Assembly (NCBI RefSeq): GCF_014203155.1
Contig: NZ_JACHIK010000002.1
Coordinates: 186,001-250,000, forward strand
Length of the DNA: 64,000 nt
Origin: Shinella fusca
GTDB taxonomy: Bacteria; Pseudomonadota; Alphaproteobacteria; Rhizobiales; Rhizobiaceae
Direction: 5' to 3'
The position numbers and the translations under genes are program-made. Positions 26,012-35,020 of the stretch are shown here, in pieces. The first letter of the stretch is position 1. Each line of letters begins with the position of its first letter. The notes beneath the pieces were generated by a model. The model did not search any database. It saw only the letters and a list, made by a program, of their open reading frames with translations, and was not told the DNA's origin.

Positions 26012-27325
26012 ATGAGCGATCTTTTCGACGCCGCGCCGCGCACCGGCTCCATGCCGCTTGCCGCCGAACTGCGCCCGGCGACGCTGGACGACGTCATCGG
26101 CCAGGAGAAGATCATCGGCCCCGGCACGATGCTGCGCCGGCGCATCGCCGCCGGCCGGCTCGGCAGCATCATCCTCTACGGGCCGCCGGGCCTCGGCAAG
26201 ACCTCCATCGCCCGGGCCATCGGCACCATGCTCGGCAAGAATTTCCGTCCGCTGCACGCCGCCCACAACAATGTCGCCGACATCCGCAAGATCGCCGACG
26301 AGGCGCGCATGCGCCCGACGCTGCTCTTCGCCGACGAGGTGCACCGCTTCAGCGCCACCCAGCAGGACCATCTCCTCGCCCTCTGCGAGGAGGGTGTCGC
26401 CGACTTCATCGGCGCGACGACGGGCAATCCCTACCACACGCTCACGCCCGCGCTGATCTCCCGCTCGACGATCCTGAAGCTGGAGCCGTTGAGCATCGAG
26501 GAGATGGAGGAGGTGGTGCGGCGCGGCCTTGCCCATCTTACGAACCAGGGCATCGAGGTTCAATTGGAGCCGGAGCAGCTTCGCCGCATCGCCGGCCGCT
26601 CCGGGGGCGACGCCCGCCGCGCGCTGACCGTGCTGGAGAGCCTTGCCGTCGGTCATGCGCCGGGAGAGCCGGTCGTCGTGACGGAAGCGATGGTCGAGGA
26701 GGCCTACGCGGCCGCGCCCGTCAACCACGACCGCATGGGCGATGCGCATTACGACGTCGTCTCGGCCTTCGTGAAATCCATGCGCGGCTCGGACCCCGAC
26801 GCCACGCTCTACTGGCTCGCCCGGCTCGTCCATGGCGGCGAGGACCCGCGCTACATCGCCCGGCGCATCATGATCCACGCGTCCGAAGACGTCGGCCTTG
26901 CCGACAACACCGCGCTCCAGACGGCCGTGGCGGCGCTGCATGCGGTGGAGAAGATCGGCTATCCCGAAGCGCAGATCGTGCTCGCCCATGCCGCGCTCCA
27001 CGTCGCCCGCGCGCCGAAATCCAATTCCGCCTGCCGCGGCATCTCGCTGGCGCTCGCCCATGTGGCGGCCGAACCGCCTTCCGCCGTGCCGATGCACTTG
27101 CGTGACGCCCACTACAAGGGCGCGGCCGCCCTCGGCCATGTCGGCTATGCCTTCCCGCATGACGACACGCGCGGCTGGAGCGAGCAGGCCTATGCGCCCG
27201 ACGTGCCGCGCGGCGCCTTCTACCAGAGCGATGCCCGGGATGCGGCGACCTTCGAGCGGCGCGCCGACGAGCACTGGGACGAGGTGACGGGACGTTCGAC
27301 GCCGCGCCGTTTCCGCAAGCGCTAG
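26012..27325 (+). CDS. rarA: Replication-associated recombination protein A
   Basis: A 437-residue AAA+ ATPase (RarA/MgsA, the bacterial WRNIP1 homolog) that acts at stalled replication forks with SSB. Walker A is GPPGLGKTS, Walker B is LLFADEVHRF, and sensor 2 is in GDARRALTVLE; the C-terminal half is the MgsA tetramerisation domain (HYDVVSAFVKSMRGSDPDATLYWLARL). GGAGG precedes ATG 26012 by 5 bases. Its stop codon shares CTAG with the convergent phosphatidyltransferase gene. Confidence 0.95.
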   Translation: MSDLFDAAPRTGSMPLAAELRPATLDDVIGQEKIIGPGTMLRRRIAAGRLGSIILYGPPGLGKTSIARAIGTMLGKNFRPLHAAHNNVADIRKIADEARMRPTLLFADEVHRFSATQQDHLLALCEEGVADFIGATTGNPYHTLTPALISRSTILKLEPLSIEEMEEVVRRGLAHLTNQGIEVQLEPEQLRRIAGRSGGDARRALTVLESLAVGHAPGEPVVVTEAMVEEAYAAAPVNHDRMGDAHYDVVSAFVKSMRGSDPDATLYWLARLVHGGEDPRYIARRIMIHASEDVGLADNTALQTAVAALHAVEKIGYPEAQIVLAHAALHVARAPKSNSACRGISLALAHVAAEPPSAVPMHLRDAHYKGAAALGHVGYAFPHDDTRGWSEQAYAPDVPRGAFYQSDARDAATFERRADEHWDEVTGRSTPRRFRKR

Positions 27326-27912
27326 GCGAGGCCCGCCCGCACGCGGTTGGCGACGGTCCAGGCAAGCAGCACGCAGGCGATGGGCTGGATGTGCCAGGTC
27401 CAGGCCGGCAGCGTGCCGAAGGCGGCGACGAGCGCGCCGAGCGCGCCGAAGAGCAGCGCCCGGTCGCTCTTGCCCATCGGCCCTTCGTAGCTGCGCCCCT
27501 TGCCGTGCGCGACGCCAAGCACGCCGGCAAATTCCGTCAACGCCGAGAGGAAGACGACGGCGGAAAGCCACGGCAGCGAGAAGGGCGCGACGAGCGCGAA
27601 GGGCGCATAGAGCGCGGCATCGGACACCACGTCGGCAAGCTCGTTGAGATAGCCGCCGAGCGGGCTTTGCTGGCCGTGCTCGCGGGCGAGCATGCCGTCC
27701 ACGGCGTTGAAGGCCATGCGCAGGAACATCCAGACCGGGACGAGCGCGAAGAGCGCAGGCCGCGGATCGAGCGCGAGAAGCGCGCCGATCCCCAGCGAGA
27801 CGACCGCCGCGACGATGGTCACCTGGTTGGCGGTGACGCCGAGCGCGGCGAGCCGCCCGACGAGCGGGCGCAGCAGGGACTGGAAGGAGGATTTCAGCTT
27901 GTAGATCGACAT
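27322..27912 (-). CDS. CDP-alcohol phosphatidyltransferase (YnbA-like)
   Basis: A 196-residue inner-membrane enzyme with about five to six hydrophobic helices that transfers a phosphatidyl group from CDP-diacylglycerol to an alcohol. The catalytic motif D-G-x2-A-R-x8-G-x3-D-x3-D is present as DGMLAREHGQQSPLGGYLNE... with asparagine in place of the third aspartate. The acceptor is unknown. It diverges from the hydrolase-methyltransferase gene that begins a lipid gene set equivalent to E. coli ynbBCD, so it is assigned as the YnbA member. The start at 27912 (MSIYKLKSS) is a choice; an in-frame ATG lies at 27981. Confidence 0.85.
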   Translation of the reverse strand: MSIYKLKSSFQSLLRPLVGRLAALGVTANQVTIVAAVVSLGIGALLALDPRPALFALVPVWMFLRMAFNAVDGMLAREHGQQSPLGGYLNELADVVSDAALYAPFALVAPFSLPWLSAVVFLSALTEFAGVLGVAHGKGRSYEGPMGKSDRALLFGALGALVAAFGTLPAWTWHIQPIACVLLAWTVANRVRAGLA

Positions 27913-28032
27913 GAAGGCGCGGTCCGCACGAGTATTCCCCTGAAAAGAAAGCCCAATCGCACGAAAATCAACTGCAAACATGCCCGCTCATCCGTATAGG
28001 TGGGGATGACATCGACGCAGAGGGAAGACGGC

Positions 28033-29769
28033 ATGATCGAAACGGCGTTCGCGAGCCATGACGGCGTGGAACTCTTCTACCGCCATTGGCCCGCCCGCTC
28101 CGGCACGGCGAAGGGCGCTGTCGTGCTCCTGCATCGCGGCCACGAGCATGGCGGCCGGGTGGCCCATATCGTGGAGGAACTGGGGCTCGACGATTTCGAT
28201 TTCTATGCCTGGGATGCGCGCGGCCACGGCCGTTCGCCGGGCAAAAGGGGCCATTCGCCGTCCTTCGCCCATTCGGTGCGCGACCTCGACTGTTTCGTGA
28301 AGCATATCGTCGAAACCGGGGGCTTCCCGATGGAGCGGATCGCCGTCGTCGCCCAGAGCGTCGGCGCCGTGCTGGCCGCGACCTGGGTGCACGACTACGC
28401 GCCTTCCATTCGTGCACTGGTGCTCGCCTCGCCCGCCTTCGACGTGAAGCTCTACGTGCCTTTCGCGAAAGAGGGCATTGCACTCTGGCAGAAGCTGAAA
28501 GGCCCGTTCTTCGTCAATTCCTACGTCAAGGCCCGCTTCCTGACGCACGATCCGGCGCGCATCGCCTCGTTCGAGGCCGATCCGCTGATCACCCGTCCCA
28601 TCGCCTCCAACATCCTGCTGGAACTCTACGAGGCGGCGGGCCGCGTGGTGGCGGATGCCCGTGCCATCACGGTGCCGACGCAGGTCCTCATCTCCGGCAG
28701 CGATTTCGTCGTGCGCCATGCGCCGCAGCACCGCTTCTTCGAAAATCTCGGCAGCACGATCAAGGAGCGCCACATCCTGCCCGGCTTCTACCACGACACG
28801 CTCGGCGAGCGGGACCGGGCCACGGCGCTGGAGAAGGTGCGGGCCTTCGTCACGGCGCGTTTCGTCGAACCGCCGGTCGTCGCCGACCTGCGGCAGGCGC
28901 ATCTTTCCGGCGCGACGCGCGACGAGGCCGACCGGCTGGCAAGCCCGCTGCCGCTTCTTTCTCCCCGAGGGCTCTATTGGGCGCTCACGCGGGCCTCGAT
29001 CCGCCTCGGCGGCCTCATCTCCAAGGGCATCGCCACGGGCCTTCGCACCGGCTTCGATTCCGGCTCGACGCTGGATTATGTCTATGAAGATGAGGCGCGC
29101 GGCCTCGGTCCCGGCGGGCGGCTGGTCGACCGGCAGTTCCTGAGCGCCATCGGCTGGCGCGGCATCCGCCAGCGCAAGGTCCATCTGGAAGAACTGATCG
29201 GCAGGGCGCTGGCGCGGCTTGCCGGCGAGGGCAGGCCGCTGCGCGTCCTCGACATCGCCGCCGGCCACGGACGCTACGTGCTCGACGCCGTCGCGGCCTC
29301 CGCGGCGAAGCCGGAAAGCATCCGCCTGCAGGATTATTCGCCGATCAATGTCGAGAAGGGCACGGCGCTGATCGCCGCGCGCGGCCTGCAATCCGTCGCG
29401 TCCTTCCGCCGCGCTGACGCCTTCGACACGGAAGGGCTGGCGCGGATCGATCCCAAGCCGACGCTCGCCATCGTCTCCGGCCTTTACGAGCTCTTCCCGG
29501 ACAATGCGCTGATCGAGGCCTCGCTTACGGGTCTTGCGCGGGCGATGGAGCCTGGCGCGCTGCTCGTCTATACCGGCCAGCCCTGGCATCCGCAGCTCGA
29601 GATGATCGCCCGGGCGCTGACGTCCCATCGCGGCGGGGCGGCATGGATCATGCGGCGACGCAGCCAGCAGGAGATGGACCAGCTCGTTACCGCCGCCGGC
29701 TTCCGCAAGATCGAGCAGCGCATCGACAGATGGGGCATCTTCACCGTGTCGCTGGCCGAGCGCGTCTGA
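28033..29769 (+). CDS. Bifunctional alpha/beta hydrolase-methyltransferase (YnbC-like)
   Basis: A 578-residue two-domain protein. Residues about 1-285 are a monoglyceride-lipase-like alpha/beta hydrolase with LLHRGHEHGGR, the nucleophile serine in AQSVG, an aspartate in SGSDFV and a histidine in GFYHDTLGE. Residues about 380-578 are a class I SAM-dependent methyltransferase (VLDIAAGHGRYVLDA, then LQDYSPINVEKG). The fusion is the mark of E. coli YnbC, whose biochemical function is not established. GAGGGAAG precedes ATG 28033. It leads a run of five coupled genes of lipid metabolism. A lysophospholipase or head-group-modifying role is inference. Confidence 0.88.
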   Translation: MIETAFASHDGVELFYRHWPARSGTAKGAVVLLHRGHEHGGRVAHIVEELGLDDFDFYAWDARGHGRSPGKRGHSPSFAHSVRDLDCFVKHIVETGGFPMERIAVVAQSVGAVLAATWVHDYAPSIRALVLASPAFDVKLYVPFAKEGIALWQKLKGPFFVNSYVKARFLTHDPARIASFEADPLITRPIASNILLELYEAAGRVVADARAITVPTQVLISGSDFVVRHAPQHRFFENLGSTIKERHILPGFYHDTLGERDRATALEKVRAFVTARFVEPPVVADLRQAHLSGATRDEADRLASPLPLLSPRGLYWALTRASIRLGGLISKGIATGLRTGFDSGSTLDYVYEDEARGLGPGGRLVDRQFLSAIGWRGIRQRKVHLEELIGRALARLAGEGRPLRVLDIAAGHGRYVLDAVAASAAKPESIRLQDYSPINVEKGTALIAARGLQSVASFRRADAFDTEGLARIDPKPTLAIVSGLYELFPDNALIEASLTGLARAMEPGALLVYTGQPWHPQLEMIARALTSHRGGAAWIMRRRSQQEMDQLVTAAGFRKIEQRIDRWGIFTVSLAERV

Positions 29770-29776
29770 GGCCGGC

Positions 29777-31111
29777 ATGGGGGAGGGCGTCGCACCCGTT
29801 CCGGTCCTGTCACGTCGCGCCGCCGTACGCGCGGCGGCGCTATGGCTCGCCGTCCTCGGGCCGTTCTTCTATCTTACCTACGGCACGTCGAACTGGCTGG
29901 CCTCGCTGCGCACGGACGTGCCGAACCTCGCCTTCGGCTGGGAGCGGCACATTCCCTTCGTTGCCTGGACGATCGTGCCCTACTGGTCGATCAACGTCTT
30001 CTACGCGCTTTCGCTCTTCGTTTGCGACACGCCGGAGGAGGTGGGGCGGCTGGCGCGGCGTTATCTTGTCGCGCAGGTGGTCGCCGTTCTCTGCTTCATC
30101 GCCTTTCCCCTGCGGGCGATCTTCGTGCGGCCGGAGACGCACGGCGTGCCGGGCTTCCTGTTCGACGTGCTCGGCGGTTTCGACAAACCGTTCAACCAGG
30201 CGCCCTCGCTGCATATCGCGCTGCTGGTGATCATCTGGGATCACTGGCGCGGGCGGCTGCGCGGCGCGTGGCGGACCGTCTGGCATGTCTGGTGCTTTCT
30301 GATTGGCCTTTCCGTGCTGACCACATGGCAGCACCATGCCATCGATATCCCGACCGGCGCGCTGCTCGGCCTCTTCGCCCTCTGGTTGTTTCCGACCGAA
30401 GGCCCCGCGCTGCCGTCCGGCTTTCGCCCGGCCGGGGAGCCGAAGGCCCGGCGGCTTGCCGCCTGCTACGCGGCGGGTGCGGCTATCTTCCTTGCCCTGT
30501 CGATAGCCGCCACGCGCATCACCGGCGCCGGCCTTCTCCTCCTCTGGCCGGCGCTTGCGCTGGCCATCGTCGCCTTCGCCTATGCCGGCGGCGGCGCGGA
30601 CGCGTTCCAGAAACGGCCGGACGGGCGCATCAGCCTTGCAAGCCGCTGGTTGCTGCTGCCTTACCGGCTCGGCGTGCGGCTCAACGTCCTCTGGTGGACG
30701 CGGCGGCTACCGGCGGCGGCGGAGATCGCGGACGGCGTCTTCCTCGGCCGCCTGCCGAGGAAGGGCGCGCTTTCCCCCTATGCCGCGGTGATCGACATGA
30801 TGGCGGAACTGCCGGGCGTGGCGCTGCCCGGCCTTGACTGGCACGCCTTTGCCTCGCTCGACCTGCTGCCGGTTCCCGTGGCGCGTCTCCGCGCGGCGGC
30901 CGATGCGCTCGATATCGCTCGCCGCCGCGGTCCCGTTCTTGTCTGCTGCGCGCTCGGCTTCCAGCGCAGCGCCCTCGTCGCCGCCTGCTGGCTGGTGCGG
31001 TCGGGGCTGGCCGGGAATGCCGCGGCAGCCGTCGAGCAGGTGAGGGCCGCCGGCCGGCCGGTGCGCCTTTCCCTCGCCGCCCATGCCCTCATCGAGGAGG
31101 CCGCGCGATGA
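29777..31111 (+). CDS. PAP2 / dual-specificity phosphatase fusion (YnbD-like)
   Basis: A 444-residue membrane protein with two phosphatase parts. The N-terminal half has about six membrane helices and PAP2 motifs (APSLHIALL and the TTWQHHAIDIPTG segment with H-x3-D), for dephosphorylating lipid phosphates. After further helices near 225-270, the C-terminal part (about 310-440) is a dual-specificity/tyrosine-phosphatase domain with the P-loop CALGFQRS (C-x5-R). The residue before the catalytic cysteine is cysteine rather than the usual histidine. It overlaps the next gene by 4 bases. E. coli YnbD has the same fusion. Confidence 0.87.
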   Translation: MGEGVAPVPVLSRRAAVRAAALWLAVLGPFFYLTYGTSNWLASLRTDVPNLAFGWERHIPFVAWTIVPYWSINVFYALSLFVCDTPEEVGRLARRYLVAQVVAVLCFIAFPLRAIFVRPETHGVPGFLFDVLGGFDKPFNQAPSLHIALLVIIWDHWRGRLRGAWRTVWHVWCFLIGLSVLTTWQHHAIDIPTGALLGLFALWLFPTEGPALPSGFRPAGEPKARRLAACYAAGAAIFLALSIAATRITGAGLLLLWPALALAIVAFAYAGGGADAFQKRPDGRISLASRWLLLPYRLGVRLNVLWWTRRLPAAAEIADGVFLGRLPRKGALSPYAAVIDMMAELPGVALPGLDWHAFASLDLLPVPVARLRAAADALDIARRRGPVLVCCALGFQRSALVAACWLVRSGLAGNAAAAVEQVRAAGRPVRLSLAAHALIEEAAR

Positions 31112-31533
31112 CGGATTTGTCGGCAATCGTCGCCCGCCTTCGCCGCCACGGCCTTGCAGGCGGGCTTCTCGCGGTGCTGATCCTCGCCGCCGCGCCGCCG
31201 ACGGCGGGCGCACACGGCTTTGCCGGGCCGCTTGCCTGGGGATTGCTGCTCGCCTTCTGCCTCCTGCCGCTCGCCCTTTCCGTCCATCTCGTCTTCGACG
31301 CCGCGCTCTTCCGTCTCGCCGCCTCTTATGGCACAGAAGAAGCGGGCCTTGCCGCGGTGGACGACGTGCTGGCGCGCATGGGCCTTCGCGAAAAGAGCCC
31401 CGCACCGGCTCCGCTTGCCGCACGCCTTGCCGGCTGCCGGCGGCTCGTGCGGCTGCAATGGGCCGCGCTCGCCGTCGCCCTTTGCCTCTATGCCGTCCTG
31501 CTGCTCGACGCGGCCGGGGGAGGCGGGGCATGA
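31108..31533 (+). CDS. Small membrane protein of the ynb-like operon
   Basis: A 141-residue protein of unknown function with three hydrophobic segments (about 15-33, 39-66 and 116-133) and a short amphipathic region between the second and third. Its start and stop overlap the neighbours by 4 bases each, so it is translated as part of the lipid gene set. No catalytic motif is visible. It could be a subunit or chaperone of one of the enzymes. Confidence 0.75.
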   Translation: MTDLSAIVARLRRHGLAGGLLAVLILAAAPPTAGAHGFAGPLAWGLLLAFCLLPLALSVHLVFDAALFRLAASYGTEEAGLAAVDDVLARMGLREKSPAPAPLAARLAGCRRLVRLQWAALAVALCLYAVLLLDAAGGGGA

Positions 31534-32171
31534 CGACGCTGCTGCAACGGGCTTCCGGCGCGGTTCTGGCGGTCCTGTCGCGCGCCGTCACCGGGGTGCG
31601 GCCGATCTGGGCCGGCGCGGCGCCGCGCGGCCGCCAGCGCATCTATTTCGCCAACCATGCAAGCCATGGCGACTTCATCCTCGTCTCGACCTGCCTGCCG
31701 CCGGCCGAGCGCGCCCGCACCGCCGCCGTCGCCGGCGCGGACTACTGGAATGGCGGCCCCGTGCGCCGCTTCATCGCGGGCCGGCTGCTGCGCACGGTTC
31801 TGGTCGAGCGCAACTGGGTGGAGCGTACGGCTGACCCCATGCAGGTCATGCTGGGTGCGCTCGACGCCGGCCAGTCGCTGATCTTCTTTCCGGAGGGCAC
31901 GCGCAACATGGGCGAGGCGCCGCTGCTGCGCTTCCGCTCAGGCCTCTACAACCTTGCCGCCGCGCGGCCGGACGTCGAGCTCGTGCCCTGCTGGATCGAG
32001 AACATGTCGCGCGTCCTGCCGAAGGGCGCGCTGCTGCCCGTGCCGCTACTCTGCCGCGTCGTCTTCGGCGCGCCGATGGCGCTGGAGGCGGGGGAAGACC
32101 GCAAGGCCTTCCTCGAGCGGGCGCGGCAGGCGCTTCTGGCGCTCGCGCCGAAAAGGGATGGAAACGGATGA
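31530..32171 (+). CDS. Lysophospholipid acyltransferase family protein (PlsC-like)
   Basis: A 213-residue acyltransferase of the PlsC/LPLAT superfamily. The catalytic H-x4-D is NHASHGDF (near residue 46) and the acceptor-phosphate motif is FFPEGTRN (near 116), followed by the PCWIENMSRVLPKG segment. It should acylate a lysophosphatidate-like substrate. The start overlaps the preceding stop by 4 bases. It supplies a reaction step directly before the CDP-diglyceride synthase encoded next. Confidence 0.88.
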   Translation: MTTLLQRASGAVLAVLSRAVTGVRPIWAGAAPRGRQRIYFANHASHGDFILVSTCLPPAERARTAAVAGADYWNGGPVRRFIAGRLLRTVLVERNWVERTADPMQVMLGALDAGQSLIFFPEGTRNMGEAPLLRFRSGLYNLAAARPDVELVPCWIENMSRVLPKGALLPVPLLCRVVFGAPMALEAGEDRKAFLERARQALLALAPKRDGNG

Positions 32172-33100
32172 ACGACGACACGACACGCCTCTTCCTCGGC
32201 CTCGTCGCCGTGCTTGCGACGGCAAGCCTCGTTGCGGGCGTGCTGTCCTGGCGCGCCGCAAAACCCCTGCCGTCGACGCTGGAAAACCTCAATGCGCGCA
32301 TCAAAGCCTGGTGGATCATGGTGGCGGGCATCAGCGTCGCCTTCCTCTTCGGCAAGGGCGGCGTGGTCCTGCTCTTCGCCTTCGTCTCCTTCGCGGCGCT
32401 GCGTGAATATGTGACGCTCACCAACACGCGCCGCGCCGACCGCTGGACGCTGCTCGGCATGTTCCTCGTCGTCATCCCGGTGCAATATTATCTCATCTGG
32501 ATCGACTGGTACGGGCTCTATTCCATCTTCGTGCCCGTCTACTGCTTCCTGGCCATGCCGGCGCTCACGGCGATCCGGGGCGACACCTCCCGGTTTCTCG
32601 AGCGGGTGAGCGAGCAGCAATGGGGCATCATGCTCTCGGTCTATTGCATCAGCCATGTGCCGGCGCTGGTGACGTTGCCGATTCCCGGCAACGAGGGCCG
32701 GGGCCTGCTGCTCATCGCCTTCCTCATCGCGACGGTGCAGGGCAGCGACGTGCTGCAATATATCTTCGGCAAGCTCTTCGGCCGCCACAAGGTCGCGCCG
32801 ACCGTCTCGCCGTCGAAGACCTGGGAGGGGCTGATCGGCGGCCTTGCCAGCGCCTCGCTGCTCGGCGCGGGGCTCTGGTGGCTGACGCCCTTCTCGCCGC
32901 TGGAGGCCGGAACGCTTGCCGCGCTTGCCGCCGTCATGGGCTTCTTCGGCGGCCTCGTCGCCTCCGCCATCAAGCGCGACCGGGGCGTCAAGGATTGGGG
33001 CCACATGATCGAGGGCCATGGCGGCATGCTCGACAGGGCTGACAGCCTCGTCTTCGCCGCGCCGGTCTTCTTCCACATCGTGCGCTATGCCTGGACGTGA
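32168..33100 (+). CDS. Phosphatidate cytidylyltransferase (CdsA/YnbB-like)
   Basis: A 310-residue integral membrane enzyme that makes CDP-diacylglycerol from phosphatidate and CTP. About eight helices are visible, and the C-terminal CDP-diglyceride synthase signature is clear: SPSKTWEGLIGGL near residue 218 and SAIKRDRGVKDWGHMIEGHGGMLDRADS (read in two parts) near 262-289. Order and coupling with the phosphatase, acyltransferase and phosphatidyltransferase identify it as the YnbB member rather than the housekeeping CdsA, which usually sits beside uppS and dxr. Confidence 0.9.
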   Translation: MNDDTTRLFLGLVAVLATASLVAGVLSWRAAKPLPSTLENLNARIKAWWIMVAGISVAFLFGKGGVVLLFAFVSFAALREYVTLTNTRRADRWTLLGMFLVVIPVQYYLIWIDWYGLYSIFVPVYCFLAMPALTAIRGDTSRFLERVSEQQWGIMLSVYCISHVPALVTLPIPGNEGRGLLLIAFLIATVQGSDVLQYIFGKLFGRHKVAPTVSPSKTWEGLIGGLASASLLGAGLWWLTPFSPLEAGTLAALAAVMGFFGGLVASAIKRDRGVKDWGHMIEGHGGMLDRADSLVFAAPVFFHIVRYAWT

Positions 33101-33204
33101 TCTTCACGGATTTGCGCCTGCGCGCGTTGCACTCCGCCGGCCTTTCGGGCATTGATGCCGCGCTGCCGCCATCCGGCAAAACCGTTCCCAGAAGGAGGAT
33201 TTCC

Positions 33205-33543
33205 ATGATCAAGCGTATCGAACCCGGCAAGCGCTTCTGCAAGGCCGTCGTCGTCAACGGCATCGTCACCACCGCCGGCGTCACGGGCGAAGGCGCCGAC
33301 GCCACGGCGCAGACCCGCGACATCCTCAACCAGATCGACGGCCTGCTTGCCAAAGCCGGCACGTCCAAGGCCAAGCTCCTCAGCGCCAATATCTGGCTGC
33401 GCGACATCGCCCATTTCGCCCAGATGAACGACGTGTGGGACAAGTGGGTCGACCCGGACAACCTGCCGGTACGCGCCACCGTCGAAGCCCGCCTCGCAAC
33501 GCCCGAGCTCCTCGTGGAGATCCAGGTAACCGCGCTCGTCTGA
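33205..33543 (+). CDS. RidA family protein
   Basis: A 112-residue YjgF/UK114-fold protein, a second RidA-type member in this window. The C-terminal part LPVRATVEARLATPELLVEIQVTAL keeps the arginine (RATVEARL) and the glutamate of the active-site pocket. AGGAGG precedes ATG 33205 by 6 bases. It differs clearly from the 130-residue protein at 25552-25944, being shorter at the N-terminus. Probably an enamine/imine deaminase; substrate unknown. Confidence 0.85.
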   Translation: MIKRIEPGKRFCKAVVVNGIVTTAGVTGEGADATAQTRDILNQIDGLLAKAGTSKAKLLSANIWLRDIAHFAQMNDVWDKWVDPDNLPVRATVEARLATPELLVEIQVTALV

Positions 33544-33590
33544 GCGGGTCCACGCACGGGAAACGCCGGGAGCACTACCTTCCTCTCCTG

Positions 33591-33672
33591 CGTCATCCTC
33601 GGGCTTGACCCGAGGATCCACGATCCGCGGCGTGCCGTTGGATGGATGGTCGGGTCAAGCCCGACCATGACG
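33591..33672. repeat. Palindromic intergenic repeat (GTCATCCTCGGGCTTGACCC type)
   Basis: The left arm has the hairpin CCTCGGGCTTGACCCGAGG and the right arm GGTCGGGTCAAGCCCGACC. Copies occur at 38995-39073 and 51172-51260. When translated, the arm gives the well-known artefact MDPRVKPEDD. It lies between the converging RidA and phospho-lyase genes. Confidence 0.85.
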
Positions 33673-33701
33673 ACGGAAAGGGGTGTGGCCCGGCTTTTTC
33701 G

Positions 33702-35018
33702 TCAGAGCGTCTTCAGCACATCGGCGAGGCCGTCGACCAGCATGTCGGCGTTCTCGCGCGAGAAGACGAGCGGCGGGCGGATTTTCAGGACGTTCGCCCG
33801 CGGGCCGGAGGCGCTGATGAGAATGCGCCGTTCGCGCAGGCCGTTGACGATGCGCGTCGTCAGCGTCGCGTCCGGCGATTTGGCCGCCGGGTCGGCGACG
33901 ATCTCGACGCCGACGAAGAGGCCGGAGCCGCGCACGTCGCCGATGGCGTGATAGCGGTCGGTAAGGCTTTCAAGCCCCTCCCTGAGGTAGCGGCCGACCT
34001 CAAGCGCATTTTCCTGCAGGCCTTCCTCGCGGATCGTGTCCAGCACCGCCTTGCCGGCGGCGGCGGCGACGGGGTTGCCGCCGAAGGTGTTGAAATAGCG
34101 GGCGCGCGGGCCGAACTCGGCGACGACTTCCGGCCGCAGCACGATGCCGGCCATGGGATAGCCGTTGCCCATCGGCTTGCCGATCGTCACCATGTCAGGC
34201 TGGACGCCGTGGCGCTCGAAACCCCACATCGCTTCGCCCGTGCGCCCGAAGCCGGGCTGCACCTCGTCGGCGACGAAGAGGCCGCCGGCCGCATGGATGG
34301 CGTCTACCGCGGGCTTGAGGAAGCCTTTCGGGCCGGCGAAGATGCCGTCGCTCGAAAAGATCGTGTCGGTGATCAGTATGGCCGGCTTGATGCCGTGGCG
34401 CTTGAGGTCGTCGATGGCCGCCTGAACGTCGCGGCCGAATTTCTCCATCATCACGTCCGGCGCGTGGCGGTAGCTGTCGGGCGCCGGCACGGTGCGCACA
34501 TGCGGGCCGAGCGTCACGGCCTCGCCGAGCGAGGGGGAGAACTCGGCGACGGCGCTCGTCAGGCCGTGATAGGCAAGGTCCGTGGCGATGATGCCGGTGC
34601 CGCCCGTCACGAAGCGGGCGATGCGCACGGCAAGGTCGTTCGCCTCGCTCCCCGTGCAGGTGAACATCGCCTGGCTGAGGGTTTCGGGGAAGGTCGCCGT
34701 CAGCGCCTCGGCATAGTCGACGATGCCCTCGTGCAGGTAGCGCGTGTGGGTGTTGAGCACGGCAGTCTGCGCGTTGATGGCCTCTACCACGCGCGGGTGG
34801 CAATGGCCGAGCGAGGCGACGTTGTTGTAGGCGTCGAGATATGTTTCGCCCGCAGCGTCGTAGAGGAAGACGCCTTCGCCGCGCACGAGGTGCAGCGGTT
34901 TTTCGTAGAACAGGCGGTAGGCCGGGCCGAGCACCTTTTCCCGGCGGGCGATGAGCGCCCGGTCGGCCTCGCTCAGCCGCTCGAAATCCTCGCGCGAAAA
35001 TGCATTCACCATCGACAT
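33702..35018 (-). CDS. Class III PLP enzyme, AGXT2L-type phospho-lyase
   Basis: A 438-residue fold-type I class III PLP enzyme. The segment [21 protein letters not shown], then [23 protein letters not shown] and [17 protein letters not shown] (each read separately) closely resembles human AGXT2L1/AGXT2L2, which are ethanolamine-phosphate and 5-phosphohydroxylysine phospho-lyases, not transaminases. The PLP aspartate is in [14 protein letters not shown] and the lysine in [11 protein letters not shown]. The ATG follows the kinase stop by 2 bases (TGATCATG) with GAGG upstream. With that kinase it would phosphorylate an amino alcohol and then eliminate phosphate and ammonia. The substrate is inferred. 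Confidence 0.85.
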   Translation of the reverse strand: MSMVNAFSREDFERLSEADRALIARREKVLGPAYRLFYEKPLHLVRGEGVFLYDAAGETYLDAYNNVASLGHCHPRVVEAINAQTAVLNTHTRYLHEGIVDYAEALTATFPETLSQAMFTCTGSEANDLAVRIARFVTGGTGIIATDLAYHGLTSAVAEFSPSLGEAVTLGPHVRTVPAPDSYRHAPDVMMEKFGRDVQAAIDDLKRHGIKPAILITDTIFSSDGIFAGPKGFLKPAVDAIHAAGGLFVADEVQPGFGRTGEAMWGFERHGVQPDMVTIGKPMGNGYPMAGIVLRPEVVAEFGPRARYFNTFGGNPVAAAAGKAVLDTIREEGLQENALEVGRYLREGLESLTDRYHAIGDVRGSGLFVGVEIVADPAAKSPDATLTTRIVNGLRERRILISASGPRANVLKIRPPLVFSRENADMLVDGLADVLKTL

Positions 35019-35020
35019 GA

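Noticed and set aside
30721-30732. Possible frameshift between the PAP2 and phosphatase parts of the YnbD-like protein
   Set aside because: The reading frame is continuous through the junction and the same fusion is known in E. coli YnbD.
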